Below, one piece after another: positions 48,209-56,896 of a stretch of 64,000 bases of DNA (positions are counted from its first letter, which is position 1; each line of letters opens with the position of its first letter). The stretch is from Capnocytophaga canimorsus. GTDB taxonomy: Bacteria; Bacteroidota; Bacteroidia; Flavobacteriales; Flavobacteriaceae. The stretch lies in NCBI RefSeq assembly GCF_002302565.1, contig NZ_CP022382.1:1001001-1065000 (forward strand). The letters are read 5' to 3'. The translations under genes were made by a program, and so were the position numbers. Under the pieces are notes generated by a model that saw only the letters and a program-made list of their open reading frames with translations, did not search any database and was not told the DNA's origin.

Positions 48209-49978
48209 ATGCAAGAAAAATATATTGCCTTCATAGAAAAATATGAGAAGGCACTTCATAAGCAAAGCCAAATCTCTAATCGGATTAGTTTTTTAAGATT
48301 GTTACTGGCTTTGCTTTTGGTCTTTTCGCTGTACAAAACCTTTACGCAGGAGCCTATACTCCCCTATTTGGTGGCTGACTTAGTACTTATTATTACTTTC
48401 GTTGTCCTTCTAAAAATCCACCAAAAGAATGCTCTCCAGAGGAAACTCACCCAAACCCTTTTACAAATCAATAAAGCCGAGTACCATTATCTTACCGAAA
48501 ATAAAAAACCTTGGTATGATGGGGCTTCCTATATCAATCCTCAACACGATTATTCTTACGATTTAGACATTTTTGGCACTGAATCGCTCTATCATCACCT
48601 AAATAGAACAGCGACTGAGGCAGGAAAGTACGCTTTGGCTCAAGAGTTGCTAAGCCACAATACTTCACAGCAAATTGTAAAAAAACAAAAGGCTACCGAT
48701 GAGTTAGCGAAAGAAGTAGTATGGCGACAAGAATTTTATGCTCTGGCAAAAATGGTAAGCGACCTACCAGATAATGAGCAGAAGTTAAGAGATTGGGCAA
48801 AGCAAAATCACATTGGTGTCCATAGAAAATGGCAATATGTTGCCTATATATCCCCTATCCTTTTTTTCTTAAATTTACTATTGGTTTATGTCTTTGAAAT
48901 ACGCATCGTACCTGTTTATTTCTTTTTTACACTGAACTTGGTTATTGCGTATGCTCACTTAAAGCCTTTGCTTAAAGAGTCGCTAAATATGGGACGCATC
49001 TTTCAAACGATGCAATTCTACAAACGATTGTTTGAGAAGATAGAAGAAGCTAACTTTCAGTCAGAAACCTTACAACAGCTTCAAAAACAACTAAAAACCT
49101 CTGAATATAAAGCAAGTGCAGAGATTGCTCGATTAGGAAATGCACTGGGGCAGTTAGATAGCATCAGTAACATTCTCGCTTCGGTTGTTTTCAACGGAAC
49201 GCTATTGTATCATTTGCATATTTATTTTTCTGTAATTCGTTGGAAGCGTCAATACGCTCACCTATTGCCGCTTTGGTTAGATACGGTTGGCACGTTTGAA
49301 GCTATATCCAGTGTTGCTAATCATACCTTCAATCACCCACATTATGTATTCCCAGAGCTTAATGAAATTCATCGATTTGAGTTTTCTGACTTGGGGCATC
49401 CGCTAATAATGAAAAACGGAGTGCGCAATGATTTTCATTTGGGTTCAAAACAAATGATATTGCTTACAGGTTCCAATATGTCAGGGAAAAGTACTTTTTT
49501 AAGGACAATAGGTATCAACTTAATACTGGCTCAGATAGGTGCTAAAATATGTGCTACTAAAGCTACCCTTTGCCCCATAAGGGTGGTTACCTCAATGCGT
49601 CAGTTTGATTCACTTTCCAGTGGAGAGTCATATTTCTTTGCCGAAATCAAGCGCTTAAAGCACATTATGGAGCAACTCACTGAACGCCCTTGCTTTGTTT
49701 TGCTCGATGAAATTTTGCGTGGAACCAATTCCGATGACAAACAGCAAGGTACTAAAGGAGTACTCGTTAAGCTACTTTCACTTTCAGCACAAGGCATATT
49801 AGCTACTCACGACTTGGAAATATGCAAAATGGCAGAGCAATATCCACAGTTAAGTAACTTTCGCTTTGAAGCTCAAATCATCGATAATGAGTTGTATTTT
49901 GACTATAAGCTCAAATCTGGTGTTTGCACCAATAAGAGTGCTACTTTCTTAATGAAAAAATTAGAGATAATCTCCTAG
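48209..49978 (+). CDS. Membrane-anchored MutS-family ATPase
   Basis: Protein of 589 residues with a MutS ATPase domain but no mismatch-recognition domain I. Two pairs of membrane helices (about 28-45 with 51-70, and 212-231 with 233-250) come first, then a MutS core/lever region with coiled character (260-330), and the ABC-like ATPase. Walker A is GSNMSGKST (421-429) and Walker B ends LLDE (D500, E501), followed by TNSDD and an ATHDLE switch histidine. It is related to MutS2-type proteins but lacks a Smr nuclease domain. A DNA role at the membrane is possible; the true function is unknown. Confidence 0.82.
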   Translation: MQEKYIAFIEKYEKALHKQSQISNRISFLRLLLALLLVFSLYKTFTQEPILPYLVADLVLIITFVVLLKIHQKNALQRKLTQTLLQINKAEYHYLTENKKPWYDGASYINPQHDYSYDLDIFGTESLYHHLNRTATEAGKYALAQELLSHNTSQQIVKKQKATDELAKEVVWRQEFYALAKMVSDLPDNEQKLRDWAKQNHIGVHRKWQYVAYISPILFFLNLLLVYVFEIRIVPVYFFFTLNLVIAYAHLKPLLKESLNMGRIFQTMQFYKRLFEKIEEANFQSETLQQLQKQLKTSEYKASAEIARLGNALGQLDSISNILASVVFNGTLLYHLHIYFSVIRWKRQYAHLLPLWLDTVGTFEAISSVANHTFNHPHYVFPELNEIHRFEFSDLGHPLIMKNGVRNDFHLGSKQMILLTGSNMSGKSTFLRTIGINLILAQIGAKICATKATLCPIRVVTSMRQFDSLSSGESYFFAEIKRLKHIMEQLTERPCFVLLDEILRGTNSDDKQQGTKGVLVKLLSLSAQGILATHDLEICKMAEQYPQLSNFRFEAQIIDNELYFDYKLKSGVCTNKSATFLMKKLEIIS

Positions 49979-50138
49979 TTTTGATTATTAAAGCTTTTGA
50001 GCAAAAAGATAATTACTAATGACAGCACTTTCGCTTATTGATTTATGAAGTCTATAATGCTTACTATATATACATTTCATTTTTTTAGAACTTCTATCTT
50101 TATGTTTCAGAGCTTTTATCAAAATTAGTTTTCCAAAA

Positions 50139-50482
50139 TAAGATTAAAAACTCAATTTTGAAGCATAAAAAGTAGGCTCCTAACCTATAGGACAGCACTT
50201 TTGCATATATAAAACTATGATACCAACCTATAGAACAACACTTTTATACATACATAACTACAATCCTAACCTATGAAATCACTATTTGACATACACAAAA
50301 GCACAGTACCAACCTATAGAATGATAGCTCCATATACCTTTAAGCACAATACTAACCTATAAAACTATAACTTCATATACATAAAAGTATGATACCAATA
50401 TATAAAACAGCTATTTCATACACACAAAAGTACAAAACCAACATATAGAATAGCATTTCTAAGTTCATTTCAATGATTTTTT
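50139..50482. repeat. Degenerate 43-bp tandem repeat, eight units
   Basis: Units begin at 50139, 50182, 50225, 50268, 50311, 50354, 50397 and 50440, exactly 43 bp apart. Seven start with AACCTATA or a one- or two-base variant, and each ends near ATACC. The consensus is roughly AACCTATAGAACAGCACTTT, then TCATACACATAAAAGTATGATACC with about 25-35% divergence between units. Weaker traces (GACAGCACTT at 50021, a CAGAGCTTTTATC piece near 50108) suggest the array once filled most of 49979-50482. Units are not separated by unique spacers, and 43 is not a multiple of 3, so this is neither CRISPR nor coding. I see no gene in 49979-50570. Confidence 0.85.
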
Positions 50483-50570
50483 ATATTATGTACATCAAAA
50501 AAAATGATTTAACCTACATATACTATATATTTTTACTTATTTTTATCATCTATACCAAAAACAAATAAAA

Positions 50571-51221
50571 ATGATAACTAAACTTCAAACACTAACAAAG
50601 TTACTTAATAGTAGTAAAATGAATAGCTTCGTCCTATTTTATGCTATCTTCATAAGTCATATTACTATAGCTCAAAAAACAAACACAAACGATACCATAT
50701 ATCTACCTGAGGTTATCATTACCCAACATCAAAATAAAAAGCTAAAAAAAATGAGCAACTTAGGCAAAGCAGATAGGGTTTCATTTTCTTCGGTAATACC
50801 CAATACGTTTTACGCTAATAAAATAGTAACTAAGGAGTGTATCCAAATACAAAAAGTAGTATTGTACGTAAAGAAAAAATCGAACCTTAGCACTAACGAA
50901 AACTTTGAGTTGCTATTTTTCTCAGTAGGTAAAGAAGGATTTCCTGAAAAAAAGCTTCATAATGAAACCCTATTTTTTAAATTATTGAGGGAAGACAAAA
51001 TAGAAATAAGTCTTGAAGAAATAAATTTACCACTTTGCCGAGAGTTTTTCATTGTAGTTCAAAAAACATTAGATAAGGACACTTCAGAATCGAACTATAT
51101 CCTCTTGGGTAATAGACATAAAAAATCACAAACCTTTATTAAGATAAAAGACAAAAATTGGTATAAGCTAAATCACGTAAACCTAATGCTAGACATTTAT
51201 TATACAGAGAATAAAAACTAA
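50571..51221 (+). CDS. Unassigned secreted protein of 216 residues
   Basis: I do not recognise a named function. A signal peptide is present (NSFVLFYAIFISHITIAQ), starting either at the first ATG or at the ATG at 50619. After it, DTIYLPEVIIT recalls the linker found after carboxypeptidase-regulatory-like domains in Bacteroidota. The following pattern (FYANKI...IQKVVLYVKKK, NFELLFFSVGKEGFPEKKL, ISLEEINLPLCREFFIVVQ) resembles the C-terminal beta-sandwich of such proteins, here without the N-terminal domain. It is lysine- and AT-rich, lies right after the 43-bp repeat and is flanked by long spacers, so it may be an accessory or horizontally acquired gene. Confidence 0.7.
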   Translation: MITKLQTLTKLLNSSKMNSFVLFYAIFISHITIAQKTNTNDTIYLPEVIITQHQNKKLKKMSNLGKADRVSFSSVIPNTFYANKIVTKECIQIQKVVLYVKKKSNLSTNENFELLFFSVGKEGFPEKKLHNETLFFKLLREDKIEISLEEINLPLCREFFIVVQKTLDKDTSESNYILLGNRHKKSQTFIKIKDKNWYKLNHVNLMLDIYYTENKN

Positions 51222-51566
51222 TTTACCAACCAATAAAAGATAAAGCTCATCACCATTTTTAAATGAATACAGCTTTTTAATATAATTTAAACCTTTTATT
51301 CCTTTCAGAGCATTCTATTTTATTCAAATAAGAATAAAATCTACATTGAGAACTCCTTTCTTTATTACAATTGGCTTCTTTCTATTGATATGAATCATTC
51401 AAACAGGTATAATAATGCTTTAATTTTTATACTAATCCGCACAAAAAATCATTTTGGCACGCCTCCTTCAAAAGAAATGCTCAACGAATAAAAATATATT
51501 CGTACCTTTGCCACAATTTTTATGGGAATAAAAAGCCTTTTACAATTTCAATAAGTAACAATATCT
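51222..51566. other. Gene-free AT-rich spacer
   Basis: 345 bp with no credible open frame, hairpin terminator or repeat. The only recognisable element is the TACCTTTG at 51503-51510. Confidence 0.5.
51503..51510 (+). promoter_or_regulatory. -7 promoter element for the pseudouridine synthase gene
   Basis: TACCTTTG, 56 bp before the ATG; a correctly placed -33 TTTG is not visible. Confidence 0.6.
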
Positions 51567-52592
51567 ATGGAAAATCAAAACAGACCCTATAAAGGAAAGT
51601 CAAACTTCCGAAACAATAATAACTCAAAGAGAAGTAATGCTACCTCATTTGAAAGAAAATCAGACGGAAATAAACCTTTCGATAAATCACGTAGTGATAA
51701 AAAAGAAAACAATAGTAATTTTACTAAAAAAGAACGCTTCTCTCAAGGAAATCAAGCCTTTCAACCTAAAAAACGACAAGGACAAGAGGGGAACAACAAG
51801 CCTTTTGTTAGTAAAGGTAGCAAACCTTTCAAGCCTTTTAAAAAGGAAAACGCACCTACATTTGATGCTTTTGCTGAAAAGAGTGAAATCCGCCTAAACA
51901 AATACATTGCCGATGCAGGGATATGCTCTCGCCGTAATGCAGATATTTACATTGCCTCAGGCAATGTGCAAGTCAATGGCGAAGTGATTACTCAATTGGG
52001 TTTTCGTGTAAAGCCTAACGATGTGGTAAAATTTGACGGTAAAGTGATTTCTTGTGAGAAAAAGGAGTATATTTTACTCAATAAGCCCAAAGGTTTTATC
52101 ACCACTACCGCTGATGAAAAGGGACGAAAAACCGTAATGGATTTGGTAGGGAGAGCTACATCGGCACGAATTTTACCCGTAGGAAGGTTAGATCGCCCCA
52201 CTACTGGGCTCCTGCTTTTTACCAACGATGGTGATTTAGCGAAAAAACTAACTCACCCCACACACGGTGTGTTAAAAATCTATCACGCCATACTTGATAA
52301 AAAACTCGATTACAAAGATTTTTTAAAAATCGAAGAAGGACTTGAATTAGAAGACGGTTTTATTCAAGTTGAGGAAATTAGTTATGTGGACGGGGCTCCC
52401 AAAAACGAAATCGGTATTAAAATACGAAGCGGAAGAAATCGTATCATTCGTCGTATTTTTGAGCACTTAGGTTATCAAGTAGATAAGTTAGACCGAGTGG
52501 TTTTTGCTGGGCTAACCAAGAAAGATTTACCGCGAGGGCATTGGCGACGACTTACTCAACAGGAAATCATCAACCTGAAAAACATTAAATAA
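51567..52592 (+). CDS. RsuA/RluB-family 23S/16S rRNA pseudouridine synthase
   Basis: Protein of 341 residues isomerising a uridine in rRNA. Residues 1-105 are a low-complexity, Lys/Asn/Gln-rich basic extension typical of Bacteroidota homologues. An S4 RNA-binding domain follows (about 107-155; IRLNKYIADAGICSRRNAD). The catalytic domain carries VGRLDRPTTGLL with catalytic D209 and the late motif GRNRIIRRIFEHLGYQV. Whether it modifies 23S U2605 (RluB) or another site cannot be told. A strong terminator follows. Confidence 0.93.
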   Translation: MENQNRPYKGKSNFRNNNNSKRSNATSFERKSDGNKPFDKSRSDKKENNSNFTKKERFSQGNQAFQPKKRQGQEGNNKPFVSKGSKPFKPFKKENAPTFDAFAEKSEIRLNKYIADAGICSRRNADIYIASGNVQVNGEVITQLGFRVKPNDVVKFDGKVISCEKKEYILLNKPKGFITTTADEKGRKTVMDLVGRATSARILPVGRLDRPTTGLLLFTNDGDLAKKLTHPTHGVLKIYHAILDKKLDYKDFLKIEEGLELEDGFIQVEEISYVDGAPKNEIGIKIRSGRNRIIRRIFEHLGYQVDKLDRVVFAGLTKKDLPRGHWRRLTQQEIINLKNIK

Positions 52593-52609
52593 ACGATGGC
52601 GTTTGTTAT

Positions 52610-52643
52610 AAAAATCCTACCTTAAAAAAGGTAGGATTTTTTT
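52610..52643 (+). terminator. Terminator after the pseudouridine synthase gene
   Basis: A perfect 12-bp stem (52610-52621 with 52630-52641) with an 8-nt loop and T run. Confidence 0.88.
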
Positions 52644-52739
52644 ATTACCGAAAAGTATAATTATCGCTTTTAATGCCAATTGAACGAAGTGGAGATCTGA
52701 AAAAACATCTTCTTTCTTTTAAACCAACAACAAATAGGC

Positions 52740-53222
52740 TTAAATTAGGGTACCATCGAACAAAAATGGAAGCAAATCCTTTACTGATTCGGTTTTAATA
52801 ATCTTTCCGGTTTTCCCCATAAAATATACAGCTATAGGTTGCTTTTGTCTAATTTCGTATTCTGCCATAGACTGCCTACAGGCTCCGCAAGGCGACACGG
52901 GCAAAACGGTAGGTTCTTGGGCTGTTCCTGTAATGGCAATAGCATCAATAATTTGGTTGGGAAAAAGCGCCGAAGCGTGATAAATAGCAACACGCTCGGC
53001 ACAAAGTCCAGAGGGAAATGCTGCATTTTCTTGATTTGACCCCACACATATTTGTCCGTCTTTCAATCGGATAGCAGCCCCTACTTTGAAAAGTGAATAA
53101 GGAGCATAAGCATTCTCACGTACAGCAACTGCAGCTGCCATCAGTTCTTGAACCGATTCGGGAAGAGCCTCAATACTGTTAAAAACGGTATAATGCACCG
53201 AAATTTTTTTTTCTTCTTTCAT
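52740..53222 (-). CDS. cdd: Cytidine deaminase
   Basis: Zinc hydrolase converting cytidine/deoxycytidine to uridine forms in pyrimidine salvage. From the ATG at 53220-53222 it has 160 residues. The zinc and catalytic residues are C74 and E76 in GLCAER and C112 and C115 in SPCGACRQ, the tetrameric-type CAE...PCxxC set. The frame is open 80 codons further upstream, but that stretch is antisense to cutC and contains the divergent promoters, so it is not coding. Confidence 0.95.
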   Translation of the reverse strand: MKEEKKISVHYTVFNSIEALPESVQELMAAAVAVRENAYAPYSLFKVGAAIRLKDGQICVGSNQENAAFPSGLCAERVAIYHASALFPNQIIDAIAITGTAQEPTVLPVSPCGACRQSMAEYEIRQKQPIAVYFMGKTGKIIKTESVKDLLPFLFDGTLI

Positions 53223-53243
53223 AAATTTATGAAACTTAAAGTA

Positions 53244-53281
53244 CAAATATAATGAAAAACAGCTTAATTTACCTATTTTTG
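53244..53281. promoter_or_regulatory. Divergent promoters of cdd and cutC
   Basis: CAAATATA at 53244-53251 is TATATTTG for cdd on the minus strand. TATTTTTG at 53274-53281 serves cutC on the plus strand. The two -7 elements are 22 bp apart, face to face. Confidence 0.6.
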
Positions 53282-53310
53282 CGCTTAAATAATCCTTGAT
53301 TGATAGTAAT

Positions 53311-54033
53311 ATGATATTTGAAATCTGTGCCAGTTCGTTTGAATCGGCAAAAAATGCACAAATTGCAGGAGCAAATCGTATCGAATTATGTAGTGAATTG
53401 GGCGTGGGCGGTATTACCCCCAGTTTCGGACTTATAAAAAAAGTAATGGACGAACTGACCATTGAGAATTGTGTGCTTATCCGCCCCAGAAGCGGAGACT
53501 TTACCTATACGGAGGAAGAATTTGACATTATGTTGCGTGACATTACCCTATGCCGAGAATTGGGCTGTAAAGGGGTGGTTACAGGCGTGTTAAACACGGA
53601 TAATACCATCGACGAAAAACGAACACTACAGCTTATAGAGGCTGCAGGAGCGATGGATTTTGTGTACCATCGTGCCTTTGATTGCACACCCAACCCCTTG
53701 GAAACTCTCGAAACTTTAAAACAATTAGGGGTAAAACGCGTACTTACCTCTGGAGGTAAAAAATCGGCTATTGAAGGCTTGGATTTACTTAAAATACTTC
53801 TTGAACAATCGGAAGGAAAAATAACTATTATGCCAGGAGGAGGCATCAATCCGCAAACCATTGTAAAAATAAAAGATGCAGGATTTGATCAAGTACATTT
53901 TTCAGCCACTACTTTTGAACCTGCCGCTAATGTACTTCCTTTTTCGTTTTTAACCGATAGTTTCTTAAACGAATCCGTGCGCCCTCTCTCAAATATTGCT
54001 CAAATCAAAAAAATAATTGAAGCTTCCAGATGA
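53311..54033 (+). CDS. cutC: CutC family protein
   Basis: TIM-barrel protein of 240 residues, historically linked to copper homeostasis; its biochemical role is disputed. Signatures: EICASSFESAKNAQIAGANRIELC, GGITPS, VLIRPRSGDF and MPGGGINP. I use the ATG at 53311 rather than the TTG at 53296, which gives the standard family N-terminus. The stop overlaps the metallophosphoesterase start by 4 bases (ATGA), so these two genes are coupled. Confidence 0.92.
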   Translation: MIFEICASSFESAKNAQIAGANRIELCSELGVGGITPSFGLIKKVMDELTIENCVLIRPRSGDFTYTEEEFDIMLRDITLCRELGCKGVVTGVLNTDNTIDEKRTLQLIEAAGAMDFVYHRAFDCTPNPLETLETLKQLGVKRVLTSGGKKSAIEGLDLLKILLEQSEGKITIMPGGGINPQTIVKIKDAGFDQVHFSATTFEPAANVLPFSFLTDSFLNESVRPLSNIAQIKKIIEASR

Positions 54034-55265
54034 TTTATGTCATTTTAGTAGGAGTGGTTTTAGGCTATGCCCTTTTAACAGGATACGCACTACAAGCACT
54101 TAAAGTTTTGCGTACTACCAAAGCAATAAGATATTTGTTTGTACTTCTATCGGCAGGAATTATCCTCAACGTATTTTGGCAGTGGACTCAACGAGATGAG
54201 CGGGTATGGACTTCCGTACAACTCTACTCAATGGGTGCTTTACTGACTTGGGCTTTAACCCTTGCCACGCTTAGTTTGGCACTTTTTATTGAAGATATTC
54301 AGCGATTTATCAATTTATTAGTAAAAAGAAAGCAAAGAAAAACAGAGGTTACTTCTCGCAGAAAATTTGTAAGCCTACTTGGGTTAGGAATGGCTGCCAT
54401 TCCGTTTGCTTCAATGATTTACGGAATGACAAAAGGGAAATATCACTTTAAAGTTTGGAAGCACACGCTTTACTTTGATGATTTACCCGAAGCCTTTAAC
54501 GGATTTAAAATTACTCAAATTTCAGATATTCATAGCGGAAGTTTTGATAATGAGGACAAAATACGCTATGCTATAGACCTTATCAACGAACAAAAGAGTA
54601 ATATCATCACTTTTACGGGCGATATGGTAAATAATTTAGCCAGTGAAATGTTACCTTGGAAAGACATATTTAAGAATTTACACGCCCCAGAGGGATTGTT
54701 CGCTGTATTGGGTAATCACGATTATGGAGATTATTCCTCTTGGGAAAGCCCCAAAGCCAAAGCTCAAAACCTACAGCTGTTAAAAGATATTCAAGCCGAA
54801 ATTGGTTTTGATTTGCTTTTAAATGAACATAGGTATATTGAGAAGGCAGGACAGCGAATTGCTCTTATTGGGGTAGAAAACTGGGGATATGGACGATTTT
54901 CAAAGTATGGTGATTTAGAAAAAGCATTAAAAAACACTCACGAAAAGGATTTCAAAATTTTACTTAGCCACGATCCCACACATTGGCAATTTCAGGTGAT
55001 TCCTCAACAGAAAAATATTCATTTGACTTTAAGCGGACATACTCACGGTATGCAATTCGGGATAGAAATACCAGGATGGCTGCGTTGGAGTCCCTCACAA
55101 TGGAAATACAAATATTGGGCAGGAATTTATCAGCAGAATGGAAAATTTTTGAATGTGAATCGCGGTTTTGGCTTTTTAGCATTCCCAGGTCGGGTAGGCA
55201 TTTGGCCAGAAATTACGGTCATTGAACTCAAAGGGAAAAAGCAAAAAAACGAAACGACAACGTAA
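54030..55265 (+). CDS. Membrane metallophosphoesterase (YkuE-like)
   Basis: Protein of 411 residues. Three N-terminal membrane helices (about 3-25, 33-51, 65-88) are followed by a twin-arginine-like SRRKFVSLLG motif (109-118) leading into a fourth hydrophobic segment, and then the calcineurin-like domain. Metal-site motifs are SDIH (D166, H168), GDMV (D198), GNHD (229-231), SHD and GHTHG. Homologues act on phospholipid or nucleotide phosphoesters; the substrate here is unknown. It is translationally coupled to cutC and closed by a hairpin terminator. Confidence 0.88.
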   Translation: MIYVILVGVVLGYALLTGYALQALKVLRTTKAIRYLFVLLSAGIILNVFWQWTQRDERVWTSVQLYSMGALLTWALTLATLSLALFIEDIQRFINLLVKRKQRKTEVTSRRKFVSLLGLGMAAIPFASMIYGMTKGKYHFKVWKHTLYFDDLPEAFNGFKITQISDIHSGSFDNEDKIRYAIDLINEQKSNIITFTGDMVNNLASEMLPWKDIFKNLHAPEGLFAVLGNHDYGDYSSWESPKAKAQNLQLLKDIQAEIGFDLLLNEHRYIEKAGQRIALIGVENWGYGRFSKYGDLEKALKNTHEKDFKILLSHDPTHWQFQVIPQQKNIHLTLSGHTHGMQFGIEIPGWLRWSPSQWKYKYWAGIYQQNGKFLNVNRGFGFLAFPGRVGIWPEITVIELKGKKQKNETTT

Positions 55266-55284
55266 ATAAGGTTGTCGTTTTGAT
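55252..55284. terminator. Terminator between the metallophosphoesterase gene and gldC
   Basis: A perfect 10-bp stem (55252-55261 with 55271-55280) with a 9-nt loop sits over the phosphoesterase stop codon, between convergent genes. Confidence 0.75.
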
Positions 55285-55291
55285 TTACTCG

Positions 55292-55621
55292 TTAAGAAAG
55301 TTTCATTTTTTCAGCAAAATATTCACAAAAATCTTTCATCGTTTGTGTCATTTTCTCATCATTTGTGGCTCTATAAAAGGTATCTGCCATAGTAAAGAGG
55401 GTTTGATGAAAAAACTGCTTCATTTCATCGACTGACATATCCTTAGTCCATAAATCAATGCGGAGCGTTTCTTTTGCTTTGTGATCCCAAACGGAAAGAA
55501 ACATAGCACGGGCTTCTTGTTGGGTTACTCCTCCGTCTTGGGCATTCCAGAATATTTTTTCAGGAACTCGATTTTCATCTAAAGTTACCGAAAGCTGAAT
55601 ATCAGATGTTTTTTTTGACAT
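55292..55621 (-). CDS. gldC: Gliding motility protein GldC
   Basis: Small (109 residues) protein without signal peptide, recognisable from the start KTSDIQLSVTLDENRVPEKI and the middle VTQQEARAMFLSVWD. From memory, loss of GldC in Flavobacterium johnsoniae impairs gliding but is not absolutely required. Its ATG overlaps the gldB stop by one base (TAATG). The gldB-gldC pairing is characteristic of gliding Bacteroidota and supports the host assignment. Confidence 0.93.
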   Translation of the reverse strand: MSKKTSDIQLSVTLDENRVPEKIFWNAQDGGVTQQEARAMFLSVWDHKAKETLRIDLWTKDMSVDEMKQFFHQTLFTMADTFYRATNDEKMTQTMKDFCEYFAEKMKLS

Positions 55622-56589
55622 TATTTTTTAGGTTTATAATATGATTTTTTAAATAATTCATCTGCAGATAAAGACAAAAGCGCTACCAAGGAGGTTTCGG
55701 AGTGATTGTCAGCATACGATTTCACGATATTAAAACCGATATACTTGCCCACCTGCCCTGGCGACTCATTATCTAATTCCAAATAAAATTTTGAAAACGG
55801 TGCAGGATATAAAAAACGACTTAATAATTTTTTATCGGTTTGGTAAAGTAACTCGTTTTCTACAAAATACCGCCACATTTCCGACTCGTTGGCTTCTACC
55901 CAATTCCATTGCTCTTTGGTGTATTTTAAAAGAGCACTACTACTTTTTTTAGGAAGTAATAACTGCATCAGATAAAGCTTCTTACCTTCGAAAATCATAG
56001 CGTCTAAAAAAGAAAGATGTTGTTGACGAGGAATGAGTTGCTCGCTAAAAGTTTCAGCAACGTCAATAACAATATTTTCTTTTTCAAATTCGGATCGAAT
56101 ATATTTTTCAATGTCTTCATAAAAACGATGATTGACACCTAAGTAATTATCTAAGCCTATGAGTAACAAGCTATCAGCATAAATAACACGCGAGCGATAA
56201 TCAACTTCCGAAGCAAGAGTAATGATTTTAGGCGATTCAAAATCAGGAAAATAATATTTAATATGCTGAAATAGGTTACGAAGTTGTTTTCTTTCAGAAG
56301 AAAACTGCTTAAACTGTTTTTGTATTTCGGCTGTTATTTCCAACTCCAAAGTATCTTTTTGTTTCGCTAACCAAATGCTGTCGGCAATATTACTGGGAAA
56401 TAAATACGGATATTGCTTTTTAAGGGAATGAAAATTATCTGCTGAAGTTGTCACAAAAAGCGAATCAAAACGAATAATTTCCAAAGCTACTGGAATTTGC
56501 TCTATTTCCTTTTGGAGCGTGTCTGTCTTACAAGATACCAACCACATCGCGCAAAGGAATCCTACAAGAGTATAAACACTTTTTTTCAT
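55621..56589 (-). CDS. gldB: Gliding motility lipoprotein GldB
   Basis: Lipoprotein of 322 residues needed for gliding and T9SS-linked motility in flavobacteria. Signal peptide with lipid cysteine C20 (WLVSC). The region ALEIIRFDSLF and the segment KYPYLF...PSNIADSIWL are typical of GldB. The sequence after the cysteine (KTDTLQKE) lacks the compact K-acidic-acidic export signal, so it is likely periplasmic-facing. First gene of the gldBC unit, with a TATTTTTG element upstream. Confidence 0.95.
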   Translation of the reverse strand: MKKSVYTLVGFLCAMWLVSCKTDTLQKEIEQIPVALEIIRFDSLFVTTSADNFHSLKKQYPYLFPSNIADSIWLAKQKDTLELEITAEIQKQFKQFSSERKQLRNLFQHIKYYFPDFESPKIITLASEVDYRSRVIYADSLLLIGLDNYLGVNHRFYEDIEKYIRSEFEKENIVIDVAETFSEQLIPRQQHLSFLDAMIFEGKKLYLMQLLLPKKSSSALLKYTKEQWNWVEANESEMWRYFVENELLYQTDKKLLSRFLYPAPFSKFYLELDNESPGQVGKYIGFNIVKSYADNHSETSLVALLSLSADELFKKSYYKPKK

Positions 56590-56613
56590 AAGTCTTTTAA
56601 TTTAAGTGTACAG

Positions 56614-56621
56614 CAAAAATA
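56614..56621 (-). promoter_or_regulatory. -7 promoter element for gldBC
   Basis: CAAAAATA on the plus strand is TATTTTTG on the minus strand, 24 bp upstream of the gldB ATG. Confidence 0.55.
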
Positions 56622-56850
56622 GAAAAAATAACACAGCATACCGATAAAAACACAAATTATTTAGCTTAAATGTATGGAAGTGTTAAAACTGATTTGAATT
56701 ATAGAAAATGTAGAAAGCAATAACTCTTAGTATGATATCCTGTATACACCTTCTGTAAATTACTCGAAGTACCGATTTGTTTTTCAATTTTGTATGACTT
56801 GATTTTATGGGTTCATCTTAAGTAAATTCTGTTTTTAAATATAATTGTGA

Positions 56851-56858
56851 TATATTTG
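56851..56858 (+). promoter_or_regulatory. -7 promoter element for the peroxiredoxin gene
   Basis: TATATTTG, 38 bp upstream of the ATG. The 307-bp spacer 56590-56896 otherwise holds only the gldB element; no peroxide-responsive operator was recognised. Confidence 0.6.
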
Positions 56859-56896
56859 TGGCTCGAAAATTTATTAATCATTAAAAAAGAAAAACA

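Noticed and set aside
50139..50482. CRISPR array
   Set aside because: The 43-bp units run head to tail without unique spacers, diverge from each other and have no cas genes nearby.
53223..53462. 80-codon N-terminal extension of cytidine deaminase
   Set aside because: It is antisense to cutC, covers the divergent promoters and has no similarity to the family.
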